A stretch of DNA of 64,000 nucleotides from assembly GCF_018736105.1 (NCBI RefSeq), contig NZ_CP076135.1:3718001-3782000 (forward strand), read 5' to 3'. Made by a program: the position numbers and the translations under genes. The notes under the pieces are model-generated. The model saw only the letters and a list, made by a program, of their open reading frames with translations. It was not told the DNA's origin and made no database searches. This DNA comes from Bradyrhizobium sediminis. Its GTDB lineage: Bacteria; Pseudomonadota; Alphaproteobacteria; Rhizobiales; Xanthobacteraceae. Numbering within the stretch: the first letter of the stretch is position 1; each line of letters starts with the position of its first letter. Positions 39,943 to 48,998 of the stretch are shown piece after piece.

Positions 39943-40239
39943 ATGGCCGTGGACGGAAACTGGAATATCGTCATGACCACCCCGATGGGCGAGCGCAAGG
40001 CGACGCTGACCCTGAAAAGCGCCGGCGGCACGCTGACGGGCACGCAGGGCGCCGACGGCAATTCCGGCGAAATCTTCGACGGCACCGTCTCCGGCGACGA
40101 CGTCGCCTGGAAGATCTCAATCACCAACCCGATGCCGCTGACGCTGGCGTTCTCCGGCAAGGTCGCCGGCGACAGCATGTCCGGCGAAATGGGCATCGGC
40201 CCGATGGGCAGCTTCCCGTTCACGGGAACGCGGGCGTAA
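39943..40239 (+). CDS. small beta-rich hypothetical protein
   Basis: The 98 residues form regular strands: NWNIVMTTPMGERKATLTLK, GTLTGTQGADGNSGEIFDGT, AWKISITNPMPLTLAFSGKV, MSGEMGIGPMGSFPFTG. This looks like a small lipocalin-like barrel. There is no signal peptide. GAGGAGA lies upstream. The function is unknown. Confidence 0.72.
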   Translation: MAVDGNWNIVMTTPMGERKATLTLKSAGGTLTGTQGADGNSGEIFDGTVSGDDVAWKISITNPMPLTLAFSGKVAGDSMSGEMGIGPMGSFPFTGTRA

Positions 40240-40250
40240 GCGCCTCATCT

Positions 40251-40376
40251 TGGTCGTCCCGGCGAACGCCGGGACCCATATGCCGTGGCGGCCGTTGTCG
40301 GACGCGATGGTCGCCGGCCTTCCCCTCAACAATGAACGCCCGGGATTATGGGTCCCGGCGTTCGCCGGGACGACAA
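40251..40376. repeat. inverted pair of GTCCCGGCGAACGCCGGGAC repeats
   Basis: GTCGTCCCGGCGAACGCCGG at 40251 and its inverse CCGGCGTTCGCCGGGACGAC at about 40357 flank roughly 85 bp. Each arm is itself a hairpin (CCCGGCG-aa-CGCCGGG). This is a widespread rhizobial intergenic palindrome. The pair lies against the fumarase stop and may act as a bidirectional terminator. Confidence 0.8.
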
Positions 40377-40377
40377 C

Positions 40378-42030
40378 CTACCCCAGATTCAATTCCTTGA
40401 AGAAGTCGTTGCCCTTGTCGTCGATGATGATAAAGGCCGGAAAATCCACGACCTCGATGCGCCAGATCGCTTCCATGCCGAGTTCGGGATATTCCACCAC
40501 CTCGACCTTCTTGATGCAGTGCTCGGCGAGATTGGCCGCCGCCCCCCCGATCGAGCCGAGATAGAAGCCGCCGTGCTTCTTGCAGGCCTCGCGCACCGCG
40601 ACCGCGCGGTTGCCCTTGGCCACCATCACCATCGATCCGCCCGCCGCCTGGAACTGGTCGACGAAGGAATCCATGCGGCCCGCCGTGGTCGGGCCGAAAG
40701 CGCCGGAGGCGTAGCCGTCGGGCGTCTTGGCGGGACCGGCGTAATAGACCGGATGGTTCTTGAAATAATCCGGCAGCGGTTCGCCCTTCTCCAGCCGCTC
40801 GCGCAATTTGGCATGCGCTGAATCGCGCGCCACGATCATGGTGCCGGTCAGAGACAGCCGCGTCTTGATCGGATGCTTCGAGAGCGTAGCAAGAATGTCC
40901 TGCATCGGCTGGTTGAGGTCGACTTTCACCACCTCGCCGCCGAGCGCCTCCTCCACCGCGGGCAGATACTGCGCGGGATTATGCTCGAGCTCCTCGAGAT
41001 AGACGCCGTCTTTGGTAATTTTGCCGAGCACCTGGCGGTCCGCGGAACAGGATACGCCGAGCCCGATCGGCAGCGAGGCGCCGTGGCGCGGCAAGCGGAT
41101 CACGCGGACGTCGTGGCAGAAATACTTGCCGCCGAACTGCGCGCCGACGCCGAGCGACTGCGTCATCTTCAAGATTTCCTGCTCCATCTCGAGATCGCGA
41201 AAGGCGTTGCCGTCAGGCGAGCCATGGGTCGGCAGCGCGTCGAGATAGCGAGCCGAGGCCAGCTTCACCGTCTTCATGCAGAGTTCGGCCGAGGTGCCGC
41301 CGATGACGATCGCGAGATGATAGGGCGGGCACGCCGCGGTGCCGAGCGTCAGCACCTTCTCCTTCAGGAACGCCAGCATACGGTCCTTGGTGAGAACGGA
41401 CGGCGTCGCCTGGAACAGAAAACTCTTGTTGGCGGACCCGCCGCCCTTGGCCATGAACATGAACTTGTAGGCGTCATCACCCTCGGCATAGATCTCGCAC
41501 TGCGCCGGCATGTTGTTGGCGGTGTTCTTCTCCTCATACATCGACAGCGGCGCCACCTGCGAATAGCGCAGATTGCGGCGCAGGTAGGCGTCGCGCGCGC
41601 CTTCCGAGAGCGCGGCCTCGTCGTCGCCCTCGGTGATGACGTTGCAGCCCTTCTTGCCCATGATGATCGCGGTGCCGGTGTCCTGGCACATCGGCAGCAC
41701 GCCGCCGGCGGCGATGTTGGCGTTCTTCAGAAAATCCAGCGCCACGAACTTGTCGTTGGGGCTCGCCTCCTTGTCATCGAGGATCGCGCGCAACTGCTTC
41801 AGATGCCCCGGCCGCAGATAATGATTGATATCGCCGAACGCGGCCTCGCTGAGCGCCCGCAGCGCCTCGCGCGACACCACCAGCATGTCCTTGCCCAGCA
41901 CCTTCTCGACCCGCACCCCCTCGGCCGTGATCTTCTTGTACGGCGTGGTGTCCGGCCCCAGCGGGAACAGCGGGGTGTGCTTGTAGGGCGGGACGGGCTT
42001 CTGGTCGGGAAAGGCGGTGGGGGCGTTCAT
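40378..42030 (-). CDS. fumA: class I fumarate hydratase (4Fe-4S)
   Basis: The 550 residues match FumA/FumB of the TCA cycle, which interconverts fumarate and malate. The cluster-ligating cysteines sit in [36 protein letters not shown] and [16 protein letters not shown]. The C-terminal beta domain contains [19 protein letters not shown]. Full length with no break. It is transcribed alone, downstream of the brnTA remnant on the same strand. Confidence 0.95.
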   Translation of the reverse strand: MNAPTAFPDQKPVPPYKHTPLFPLGPDTTPYKKITAEGVRVEKVLGKDMLVVSREALRALSEAAFGDINHYLRPGHLKQLRAILDDKEASPNDKFVALDFLKNANIAAGGVLPMCQDTGTAIIMGKKGCNVITEGDDEAALSEGARDAYLRRNLRYSQVAPLSMYEEKNTANNMPAQCEIYAEGDDAYKFMFMAKGGGSANKSFLFQATPSVLTKDRMLAFLKEKVLTLGTAACPPYHLAIVIGGTSAELCMKTVKLASARYLDALPTHGSPDGNAFRDLEMEQEILKMTQSLGVGAQFGGKYFCHDVRVIRLPRHGASLPIGLGVSCSADRQVLGKITKDGVYLEELEHNPAQYLPAVEEALGGEVVKVDLNQPMQDILATLSKHPIKTRLSLTGTMIVARDSAHAKLRERLEKGEPLPDYFKNHPVYYAGPAKTPDGYASGAFGPTTAGRMDSFVDQFQAAGGSMVMVAKGNRAVAVREACKKHGGFYLGSIGGAAANLAEHCIKKVEVVEYPELGMEAIWRIEVVDFPAFIIIDDKGNDFFKELNLG

Positions 42031-42157
42031 GGGGGACTCGCAAGGTTTTCGGAACCGAAAGCGTCTGTCTTGAGACGCCCGGCGATCGAACCGTTCTAAG
42101 CACTTTTTGGATAAAAGGAAGGTTCCGAATGGCTACCAGCCGCGACCGGACCCTCAT

Positions 42158-42400
42158 TCACCCCTTCCCTTGCTGCTTCTCCGCATAGGCATCGACCAGC
42201 GCGCGGATCATGCGTTGATAAGGCACGCGACGCTGGCGGGCGGCGCGCTTGAAAAACGCCACCGAGCGCTGCGACAGGCTCAGCGTCACCTTCACATTTT
42301 CCTCGCGCAGCACCAGCCGGTCCGGCGACGGCAGGAAGTCCTCGACGACCCTGACACGGCCGATCTCGCCCTTGCTGTATTTAACTGTTGGCTTTTTCAT
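42158..42400 (-). CDS. brnA: BrnA-type antitoxin
   Basis: The 80 residues have a ribbon-helix-helix-like C-terminal half (REENVKVTLSLSQRSVAFFKRAARQRRVPYQRMIRALVDAYAE). The protein begins MKKPTVKYSKGEIGRVRVVED. BrnA binds its own promoter and neutralises the BrnT RNase. Its start overlaps the 3' end of a brnT remnant by 20 bp, the usual toxin-first order. The antitoxin is intact although the toxin is not. Confidence 0.8.
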   Translation of the reverse strand: MKKPTVKYSKGEIGRVRVVEDFLPSPDRLVLREENVKVTLSLSQRSVAFFKRAARQRRVPYQRMIRALVDAYAEKQQGKG

Positions 42401-42529
42401 AGATCGCCTTTCCTTTGCGCCAATAGCCCGCCCCGAAAATCCTGATCTTCCTGTTTCGCCATGTGAAGCGCACCGTCATGATGGCGCCCTCAACCCGGCC
42501 GATGCGGCGTCCCATTCGAAATCGGACAT
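42381..42529 (-). pseudogene. brnT: BrnT toxin remnant
   Basis: MSDFEWDAASAG at 42529 is the BrnT N-terminus, but the frame ends after 17 codons (LRAPS stop). In another frame TVRFTWRNRKIRIFGAGYWR, then KGKAIYEKANS to a stop at 42381, is a BrnT C-terminus. The whole remnant is about 49 codons against roughly 90 in the family, so the middle with the RNase residues is deleted. Confidence 0.75.
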
Positions 42530-42710
42530 CGGTCCTGACCATCCAGATATGGATATTCTACCATAGCAAAGTATGGCTTGAAAGGCCGCTTCCTCGGCTT
42601 GAACGGGGTGGGTATCGCCGGGAAAACACCTCAGATGAAGTTGACTTTCGAATGGGGCTCTTGCAGGAACCGCCCGCGCCAGCTTCAATGGCCCAAAGGG
42701 GCATTCACGC

Positions 42711-43190
42711 ATGACATCACGACGACCGTTTCGCCGCCCGACCTTGCTCGCCGCCGCGCTGGCCGGGATCGTCGCGTTTTCCGCTTCCCCCGCCCGCGCC
42801 GACCGCTGCGAGGATATCGCCAACCAGCTCAAGAGCCAGATCGACGGGCTCAAGATCGGCATCACCGCCGCCAGAATAGTCTATCTGTCGCATCCCCATG
42901 CGAGGGAGCTCTCGCTGGGCTGCCGCGGCGCCAGCTACTCCAACGAGCTCTACGCCAAGGCCGACAGCCGCAAGCCGAAGCCGGAATTCTACGAGCTGGT
43001 CGCCAGGGCCGGCGCCATCGTCTTCACCATTCCGAAGCCCGATGTGCTCACCGGCGCCACCCGCTGCATCAAGCGGATGGGCCTGTTGCGCGGCGACACC
43101 GTCAAGATGCGCTTCCGCCGGCTCAACATGGAATGCAGCCGCACCAAGACCGAGGCGTCGATCGCGATCACCCGCGGCAAGGATGAGTGA
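42711..43190 (+). CDS. exported hypothetical protein with four cysteines
   Basis: The 159 residues have a signal peptide (LLAAALAGIVAFSASPARA|DRC). The mature domain reads RCEDIANQLKSQIDGLKIG, RELSLGCRGASYSNELYAK, GATRCIKRMGLL, RRLNMECSRTKTEAS, so two disulphides are possible. The basic N-terminus MTSRRPFRRP fits export. It is not part of an operon. No known family. Confidence 0.8.
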   Translation: MTSRRPFRRPTLLAAALAGIVAFSASPARADRCEDIANQLKSQIDGLKIGITAARIVYLSHPHARELSLGCRGASYSNELYAKADSRKPKPEFYELVARAGAIVFTIPKPDVLTGATRCIKRMGLLRGDTVKMRFRRLNMECSRTKTEASIAITRGKDE

Positions 43191-43370
43191 GCGGGCCTCT
43201 CTGCGGGCAGAGCATTCGATAAAATACCGGCCAATTTGAGGGAGTTTGGAGCCTGCCGTTCACCATCCGGCGGGAATGGCCTTGATGGCGCGCGATCGCT
43301 GCCGCGGATTCATAAAGCATTCGGTTCCGCCGCCTCACAGTCGGCGGCAACGAAGCCAAGGATCTCCCAG

Positions 43371-43538
43371 ATGAACGTTTCTGCCGTCAGCGTCTCCATC
43401 CCGGTGAGGGCGCCGGAAGCCGGCGAGCCCAAGCCGCCGCAAGTCAAACCCGAGGATGACCGCGCCGGCCTGCCCAAGCCGACGGGCCTTGCCCCCCTTC
43501 CCCCGGGCCAGGGCAGGCGGATCGACCAGATCGCGTGA
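43371..43538 (+). CDS. 55-residue proline-rich protein
   Basis: MNVSAVSVSIPVRAPEAGEP, a disordered Pro/Lys/Asp centre, and a conserved-looking end PPGQGRRIDQIA. I recall Bradyrhizobium mini-proteins with the same PPGQGxRxDQ ending. There is no signal peptide or Cys. The function is unknown. Confidence 0.55.
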   Translation: MNVSAVSVSIPVRAPEAGEPKPPQVKPEDDRAGLPKPTGLAPLPPGQGRRIDQIA

Positions 43539-43642
43539 GGGCGCCACGCCCCCCCGTGCAATGCGCCTTGCATTGACGTATGGCGCCGGGGTTGTGGCGG
43601 GGCTTATACTGCCGGCATCGGCCACTCACGGATGCGATACCG

Positions 43643-44002
43643 ATGCCCGACACCAAGACCTACACCGGCGGCTGCCATTGCGGCATGGTGCGCTTCGAAT
43701 GCACCAGCGACCTTGCCATGGTCACCGCGTGCAACTGCTCGATCTGCACCAAGAAGGGCCTGCATTTCACCTTCCTGGCGCCGAAGAGTTTCGTGCTGCG
43801 CGCCGGTGAGGATAATCTGAAGGAATACCTCTTCAACAAGCACGCGATCCGGCATCAGTCCTGTATCGACTGCGGCGTGGAAGTGTTCGCCAACGGCACC
43901 AAGCCTGACGGCACCGAGGTGGTGGCGCTCAACGTCAGCTGCATCGACGGCATCGAACTCGCCAAGCTGACCATGACGCCGATCGACGGGCGGAACAGGT
44001 AG
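43643..44002 (+). CDS. GFA-domain (Mss4-like) zinc protein
   Basis: The 119 residues have the GFA pattern: GGCHCGMVRFEC, ACNCSICTKKG, RHQSCIDCGVEVF. These Cys pairs bind zinc as in glutathione-dependent formaldehyde-activating enzyme relatives. A near-copy of its last 18 codons lies at 46800-46855, after the autotransporter. This implies that a tandem copy existed or that the autotransporter DNA entered with a partial duplication. Confidence 0.88.
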   Translation: MPDTKTYTGGCHCGMVRFECTSDLAMVTACNCSICTKKGLHFTFLAPKSFVLRAGEDNLKEYLFNKHAIRHQSCIDCGVEVFANGTKPDGTEVVALNVSCIDGIELAKLTMTPIDGRNR

Positions 44003-44153
44003 CGAGCCATCCCCAAGTCGCCCATCGTCCAATCGGATGATGATGTCAAAAATCAACAACGCCAATCAAACGCAACGCCCTCCTCCGACCGGGCGATGCT
44101 CGTAGTCCCTGCGCGAGTTATGAGACTTGCTCGGCTCGATTCCAGGGACAGCC

Positions 44154-46796
44154 ATGACAGCTCGAGGCGCGCATTCACCACTTCGCAATTCAGGCCGGAG
44201 AACAAAGCCGTCGCTCGTGCGCGGCATCCGCCTGCGCGCGATCCTGCTGGCCTCCTCCGCGCTGGTCTCCGCCGCGTTGCCCACGACCGCGCATGCGGTC
44301 GATGCGACATGGCTCGCCGCCCCCGCGAACGGCAATTTCAACAACGCGGTCAACTGGAACCCGGCAACCCCCGACGGCACAGCGACGTTCGGCGCCAGCA
44401 ATACCACCGCCATCGATTTCACCCAGCCGACGTTCCTGGGCGGGCTGCTGTTGAATGCGAACGCGGCCAATTACTCTTTCACGATCGGCGCCAACGGGTT
44501 GGTCAGCTTTTCGGGCGATGGCGTCGTCATCAATGGCGGCAGCGTCACGTTGAACAACCCCAATGCCGACGGCATTCTCAGATTTCTTGCGTCGAGTACG
44601 GCAGGAGCAGCGACAATCAACAATGACGGCTCTTTGACTTTTGCCGACGCCGGCACCGCCGGCACCGCCCGGATCAACAGCCAACTCCAGATTGACTTCT
44701 TCGACACCTCATCCGCCGATCGATCAACCATCACGGGCGGAGTGGGCATCCAGTTCCACCAATCCAGCACGGCGGCGAACGCCACCATCACGAGCGATGG
44801 GACGATCAACTTCCTCCAGAATGCCACGGCGGCAAACGCGACGATCACCAGCAGTGGCAGAGTGTTCTTCTTCAATTCGAGTAGCGGCGGGACCGCTCGC
44901 TTTGTCATCGACAATGGCGCGTTCGATATCTCTTTTCTGACCACGACCGGGACTACGGTCGGCTCTATCGAGGGGACCGGCACGGTCGCTCTCGGGGACA
45001 GAGCCCTCACCGTCGGCAGCAACAATCTGTCGACGACGTTCGCTGGCGTGATCGGAGCCAGCATCACCGGCGGCTCGCTAATCAAGCAGGGCACCGGCAC
45101 GCTCACCCTGTCGGGCGCCAACACCTACTCCGGCCCCACATTGGTCAACGGCGGCACGCTCGCAGTCGATGGTTCGATCGGCGCGTCGTTCGTCACGGTG
45201 AATACCGGCGGCACCCTGGCCGGCTCCGGCACCGTGGGCGACACCACGGTCGCCGGCGGCACTCTGGCGCCGGGTGGCGGTGCCACCGCCATCGGCACAT
45301 TGACCGTCCAAGGCAACGCCCCGGCCAATCTCTCCTTCACCGCAGCCTCGACTTACCTCATTCAGGTCTCGCCGGCGAATGCAAGCCGCACCAATGTGAC
45401 GGGAACGGCGACGCTCGGCGGCGCAACGGTGGCGGCCAACTTCGCGCCCGGCAGCTATGTGACGAAGCAGTACACCATCCTCCATGCGGCCGGCGGCGTG
45501 AGCGGCACTTTTGGCGCGTTGACCAACACGAACCTGCCGACAAACTTCGAGTCCTCTCTCAGCTACGACGCCAACAACGTCTTTCTCAACCTGAAGCTGG
45601 GCCTGCTCGATTTTGGCAACGGCCTCAGCGTCAACCAGCGCAACGTCGCCAATGCACTGATCAATTCGTTCAATACCGCGGGCGGCATTCCGCTGGTGTT
45701 CGGCGCGTTGTCGCCCGCCGGACTGACCCAGATTTCCGGCGAGACGGCGACCGGCACCCAGCAGGCCACCTTCCACGCCATGAACATGTTCATGGGCCTG
45801 ATGACCGACCCGAACCTGGCCGGGCGCGGCGGTCCAGCCACGCCGGCGAGCGGCGTAGCGAGATATGCTGATGATGCCCCCTCTTCGCGCAGCCGCGTCA
45901 GCGATGCCTTTGCGGCGATCTCGAGCAAGGCTCCGCTGCCGGCGGAGTTGTTCACCCCGCGCTGGAGCATCTGGGCAGCCGGCTTCGGCGGATCGCAGAA
46001 CACAGACGGCGACGACGCGCTCAGCTCCAACAAAGCCGCCAGCAGGATCTTTGGCGCAGCAGCGGGGGCCGATTATCACTTCTCGCCCAGCACGGTTGCC
46101 GGTTTCGCGCTGGCCGGCGGCGGCACCAATTTCAACGTCACCAACAGCGGTAGCGGCAGCTCCGACCTGTTCCAGCTCGGCGCATTTTTCCGTCACAACC
46201 AGGGTGCCGCCTATGTCGACGCCGCGTTGGCCTATGGCTGGCAGGATGTGACCACGAACCGCACCCTCAACATAGCCGGCGCCGACCAGCTCCGCGCCCG
46301 CTTCAATACCAACGCGTTTTCGGGACGGATCGAGGCAGGCTATCGTTTCAGCACGCAAGTAACCGACTTCACGCCCTACGCGGCCGGCCAGTTCACCACT
46401 TTCAGCCTGCCGTCCTATTCCGAGCAGGTGGTCTTCGGGACGAATACCTTTGCGCTCGCCTACAATTCGAAGGATGTCACCGCCACGCGTTCCGAAATAG
46501 GCCTGCGGACCGAGAACGCCATGGCCCTTGGCGACACGACCCTGGCCCTGCGGAGTCGCCTCGCCTGGGCGCATGACTTCAACCGGGATCGCAACGTCGC
46601 GGCCGTGTTCCAGGCCCTGCCGGGCTCTGCCTTCGTCGTCAACGGCGCGCGACCGGCCGCGGACTCTGCACTGACCACGGCATCCGCCGAGATCATCTGG
46701 CGCAACGGCTGGTCGGCGACGGCGGCTTTTGAAGGTGAGTTCTCCGCCATCACACGCAGCTATGCCGGAAAAGGTGGGATCCGATATAGCTGGTGA
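44154..46796 (+). CDS. autotransporter with PATR-type passenger
   Basis: The 880-residue type Va autotransporter has a long signal with cleavage near [10 protein letters not shown]. The passenger is rich in Gly/Thr/Asn with NxxATI-type repeats ([28 protein letters not shown]) and a PATR repeat ([21 protein letters not shown]). Residues from about 610 form the translocator barrel ([13 protein letters not shown] to the terminal IRYSW, aromatic last residue). It is probably displayed on the cell surface. An in-frame ATG at 44127 is the alternative start. A GFA scrap follows the stop. Confidence 0.9.
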   Translation: MTARGAHSPLRNSGRRTKPSLVRGIRLRAILLASSALVSAALPTTAHAVDATWLAAPANGNFNNAVNWNPATPDGTATFGASNTTAIDFTQPTFLGGLLLNANAANYSFTIGANGLVSFSGDGVVINGGSVTLNNPNADGILRFLASSTAGAATINNDGSLTFADAGTAGTARINSQLQIDFFDTSSADRSTITGGVGIQFHQSSTAANATITSDGTINFLQNATAANATITSSGRVFFFNSSSGGTARFVIDNGAFDISFLTTTGTTVGSIEGTGTVALGDRALTVGSNNLSTTFAGVIGASITGGSLIKQGTGTLTLSGANTYSGPTLVNGGTLAVDGSIGASFVTVNTGGTLAGSGTVGDTTVAGGTLAPGGGATAIGTLTVQGNAPANLSFTAASTYLIQVSPANASRTNVTGTATLGGATVAANFAPGSYVTKQYTILHAAGGVSGTFGALTNTNLPTNFESSLSYDANNVFLNLKLGLLDFGNGLSVNQRNVANALINSFNTAGGIPLVFGALSPAGLTQISGETATGTQQATFHAMNMFMGLMTDPNLAGRGGPATPASGVARYADDAPSSRSRVSDAFAAISSKAPLPAELFTPRWSIWAAGFGGSQNTDGDDALSSNKAASRIFGAAAGADYHFSPSTVAGFALAGGGTNFNVTNSGSGSSDLFQLGAFFRHNQGAAYVDAALAYGWQDVTTNRTLNIAGADQLRARFNTNAFSGRIEAGYRFSTQVTDFTPYAAGQFTTFSLPSYSEQVVFGTNTFALAYNSKDVTATRSEIGLRTENAMALGDTTLALRSRLAWAHDFNRDRNVAAVFQALPGSAFVVNGARPAADSALTTASAEIIWRNGWSATAAFEGEFSAITRSYAGKGGIRYSW

Positions 46797-46799
46797 CAG

Positions 46800-46855
46800 G
46801 CGGCATCGATCTCGCCAGGCTGGCGATGACGCCGATCGACGGGCGGAACTGCTAG
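46800..46855 (+). pseudogene. 3' scrap of a second GFA gene
   Basis: GGCATCGATCTCGCC and on to ATGACGCCGATCGACGGGCG followed by AACTGCTAG encodes GIDLARLAMTPIDGRNC and a stop. The intact GFA gene ends GIELAKLTMTPIDGRNR. The rest of this copy is absent, replaced by the autotransporter. Confidence 0.8.
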
Positions 46856-47565
46856 ATCACAAGCTGCGAATCCAATTCCTTGTACCGCCGGAAAATTCCC
46901 TCCTCGTTGAAGGGAATGCGGCGGTCGCTCGATAGATAAGCCTTGATGTTCGGCCTTGCGGCAACGCGGTCGTGCAGATCGACCAGGCCGGGGATGTCGC
47001 GCTCGAACGCTTTCATCCGCTTCGGGAAGGCGTAGCGCAGCCCCTCCACGATCTGGAACAGCGAGAGGTCGACATAGCTCAGCCGGCGGCCGGTGACGCA
47101 GGGACCGCCCGTATTCTCCAGCAATCCCTCGAAATAACCCAGATATTTCGGCACCCGCTCTTTCCAGAATTCCCCGGTGCGTCTCTTTGCCGGCGCGCGC
47201 TGGTCCTCGTAATACAGTGTCGGCCCGAGCGGGTGATGGGTGTCGTGAATTTCCAGCACCAGATCCGTGATCGTCAGCTGCAGCTGATGCACCCATAATT
47301 TGCCGGCTTCCGTTTTCGGCGCCAGGCCGTGGCGCGACCCGAGATAGAGCAGGATGTTGGCAGTCTGCCCGATCACGAGCTTCCCCGCTTTCAGAAACGG
47401 CGGCGCGAACGGCGGCGTGCCGCCGCCCTCCATCATCTTCATCATCGCGCCCATGCCGCGCTCTCGCGCGACGTCGGCATAATCGGCGCCGGCCTCTTCC
47501 AGCGCCAGCCGGACAAATTCGCCGCGGCCCTGAATCCCCGGCCAGTAATAGAGCTCATATCGCAT
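46852..47565 (-). CDS. glutathione S-transferase family protein
   Basis: The 237 residues have an N-terminal thioredoxin-like half (MRYELYYWPGIQGRGEFVRLALEEAGADY; the Tyr near residue 6-7 is a candidate catalytic residue; IGQTANILLYLGSRHGL is the glutathione-binding Ser/Thr loop) and a helical C-terminal half (GRRLSYVDLSLFQIVEGL). The ATG at 47565 has GGAGGG upstream. The last codon overlaps the GFA scrap on the other strand. Confidence 0.88.
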   Translation of the reverse strand: MRYELYYWPGIQGRGEFVRLALEEAGADYADVARERGMGAMMKMMEGGGTPPFAPPFLKAGKLVIGQTANILLYLGSRHGLAPKTEAGKLWVHQLQLTITDLVLEIHDTHHPLGPTLYYEDQRAPAKRRTGEFWKERVPKYLGYFEGLLENTGGPCVTGRRLSYVDLSLFQIVEGLRYAFPKRMKAFERDIPGLVDLHDRVAARPNIKAYLSSDRRIPFNEEGIFRRYKELDSQLVI

Positions 47566-47667
47566 CGGCGTCCCTCCGGCGGACGAGGACATCGCTCCGC
47601 CGGAGTAAAACTATATTTTCGACGCCAACGCGCCAGCGAAATCTCAATTCGCCGCAAAGCCAAATGA

Positions 47668-47699
47668 AAAGGCGCCGCGGAGTGAACCGCGGCGCCTTT
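47668..47699 (-). terminator. strong terminator hairpin
   Basis: A 13-bp perfect stem (AAAGGCGCCGCGG / CCGCGGCGCCTTT, loop AGTGAA) with T-runs on both sides lies just after the stop of the Tim44-domain gene. It probably ends that transcript. Confidence 0.85.
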
Positions 47700-47721
47700 C
47701 GTCATGATCGTTTTGGGGCGA

Positions 47722-48702
47722 TCAGTTGGTCTGCTGGATCGCCGAGAGTTCCCAGTTGGCGCCGCGCGGCCGCACGAAGGTCCACACCTCCGTCGCCTCG
47801 GTGGGCGTGTCGCTGCCCGCGACCAGCCGGCTGGTGCCGCGCTCCAGCGTCTTGTCGACCAGCGAGAACCGCATCGCCACGCTGGCGTAGTCGGTATCGC
47901 CCTCGCGCCAGGCTTCGGCGAGGTCGCCCTGCAACAGCTTCACGTCGGTGATCTTGTTGACGTCGTTGCGGGCCTTGTTCTCCTCGAGGTCCTTGCTGAA
48001 ATACGACACCATTTCGGGGGTCGCCAGCGTGTGCAGCTTTTCGACGTCCTCGTTCGACCAGGCGGCCTGGACCTCGCCGAGCAGCCGTTCGAAGGCTTCG
48101 TAGTCGGCGGGGAGAATCTCCAGCGGCGCGCTGCCCGATCCCAAGCCAAAGCCGGTTCCGGTGCGGAAGCTGGTCTGCGCACCCGGGCCGACAGCGGCGC
48201 CGGGCGTCGGGCCGGCATAGGCCGACGCGGTCGCGTTACGGCGCTGCCACCACGACATCGCCAGCCGGACCACGAGGATGATCAGGCCGATCTGCAGGAC
48301 CAGGCCGATGATCGACGACAGGCCGCCGAGGCCGGAGAACATCCCGCCGCCGAACAGCATGCCGAGCAGGCCGGCGCCGAGGAAGCCCGCGGCGAGGCCG
48401 CCGAGCATGCCCATGCCGGGCCGGTTGAAGAAGCCGCCCTTGCTGGCAGCACCCGCGGCTGCGGGACCGGCCATTCCGGGGCTGCCCGGCTGGGTCATGG
48501 TGCGATTCATCGGTTGCGCCGTACCCGGCGCGGTGGAGGTCGAGGGCGGCGCCGAGAACGTGCGGCCGCCGCGGGAACCCGAGCTGCCGCCGCCGCCGAC
48601 GCGGGCGTCGGCCGCGGAGATCGCGAACATCACCGGTACCGCCAGCGATAGGACGACGGCGATGGCCTGAACGATGCCGCGCGTGCGCTGCGTGAATTTC
48701 AT
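47722..48702 (-). CDS. Tim44-domain membrane-anchored protein
   Basis: The 326 residues have an N-terminal signal/anchor (VVLSLAVPVMFAISAADA), a Ser/Gly/Pro linker, a hydrophobic Gly-rich stretch (GMLGGLAAGFLGAGLLGMLFGGGMF) and a second helix (IIGLVLQIGLIILVVRLAMSW). The C-terminal Tim44-like domain begins ADYEAFERLLGEVQAAW. In alphaproteobacteria such proteins are inner-membrane relatives of the mitochondrial import factor. It is monocistronic. Confidence 0.85.
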   Translation of the reverse strand: MKFTQRTRGIVQAIAVVLSLAVPVMFAISAADARVGGGGSSGSRGGRTFSAPPSTSTAPGTAQPMNRTMTQPGSPGMAGPAAAGAASKGGFFNRPGMGMLGGLAAGFLGAGLLGMLFGGGMFSGLGGLSSIIGLVLQIGLIILVVRLAMSWWQRRNATASAYAGPTPGAAVGPGAQTSFRTGTGFGLGSGSAPLEILPADYEAFERLLGEVQAAWSNEDVEKLHTLATPEMVSYFSKDLEENKARNDVNKITDVKLLQGDLAEAWREGDTDYASVAMRFSLVDKTLERGTSRLVAGSDTPTEATEVWTFVRPRGANWELSAIQQTN

Positions 48703-48882
48703 GTCTGTTTCCTCAATGTCCCCGGCAGGGGGAAAGCGCCCCTAACATGGGCAGGGTTGCCCAAAAGTGAAGCCACTAAAGGGCATTGCGGCTGCGGCCC
48801 TCGGTCGCGGGGATGCGTCAATTAGGCTGGTTCTTCCTGGGTCCGGGACGCAGCGCAGCATGGCCGGATCCGCGGAACCCTT

Positions 48883-48936
48883 TATTTCTATTATTCTAGA
48901 AATACCGTTGACGATTTCCGGAATCGAACCTATTTT
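48883..48936 (+). promoter_or_regulatory. promoter with upstream palindrome for the ATP-grasp-like gene
   Basis: Inverted repeat TATTTCTA-ttattc-TAGAAATA (48883-48904) is followed by -35 TTGACG (48908-48913), a 17-bp spacer and -10 TATTTT (48931-48936). The transcript would start about 55 bp before the ATG at 48999. The palindrome next to the -35 suggests an activator or repressor site. Confidence 0.6.
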
Positions 48937-48998
48937 GCCACCTATGAAACCCGACCGGCGAGCCGGAATTCCGCAACGGTTAGCGTGAGGTTGAACGC

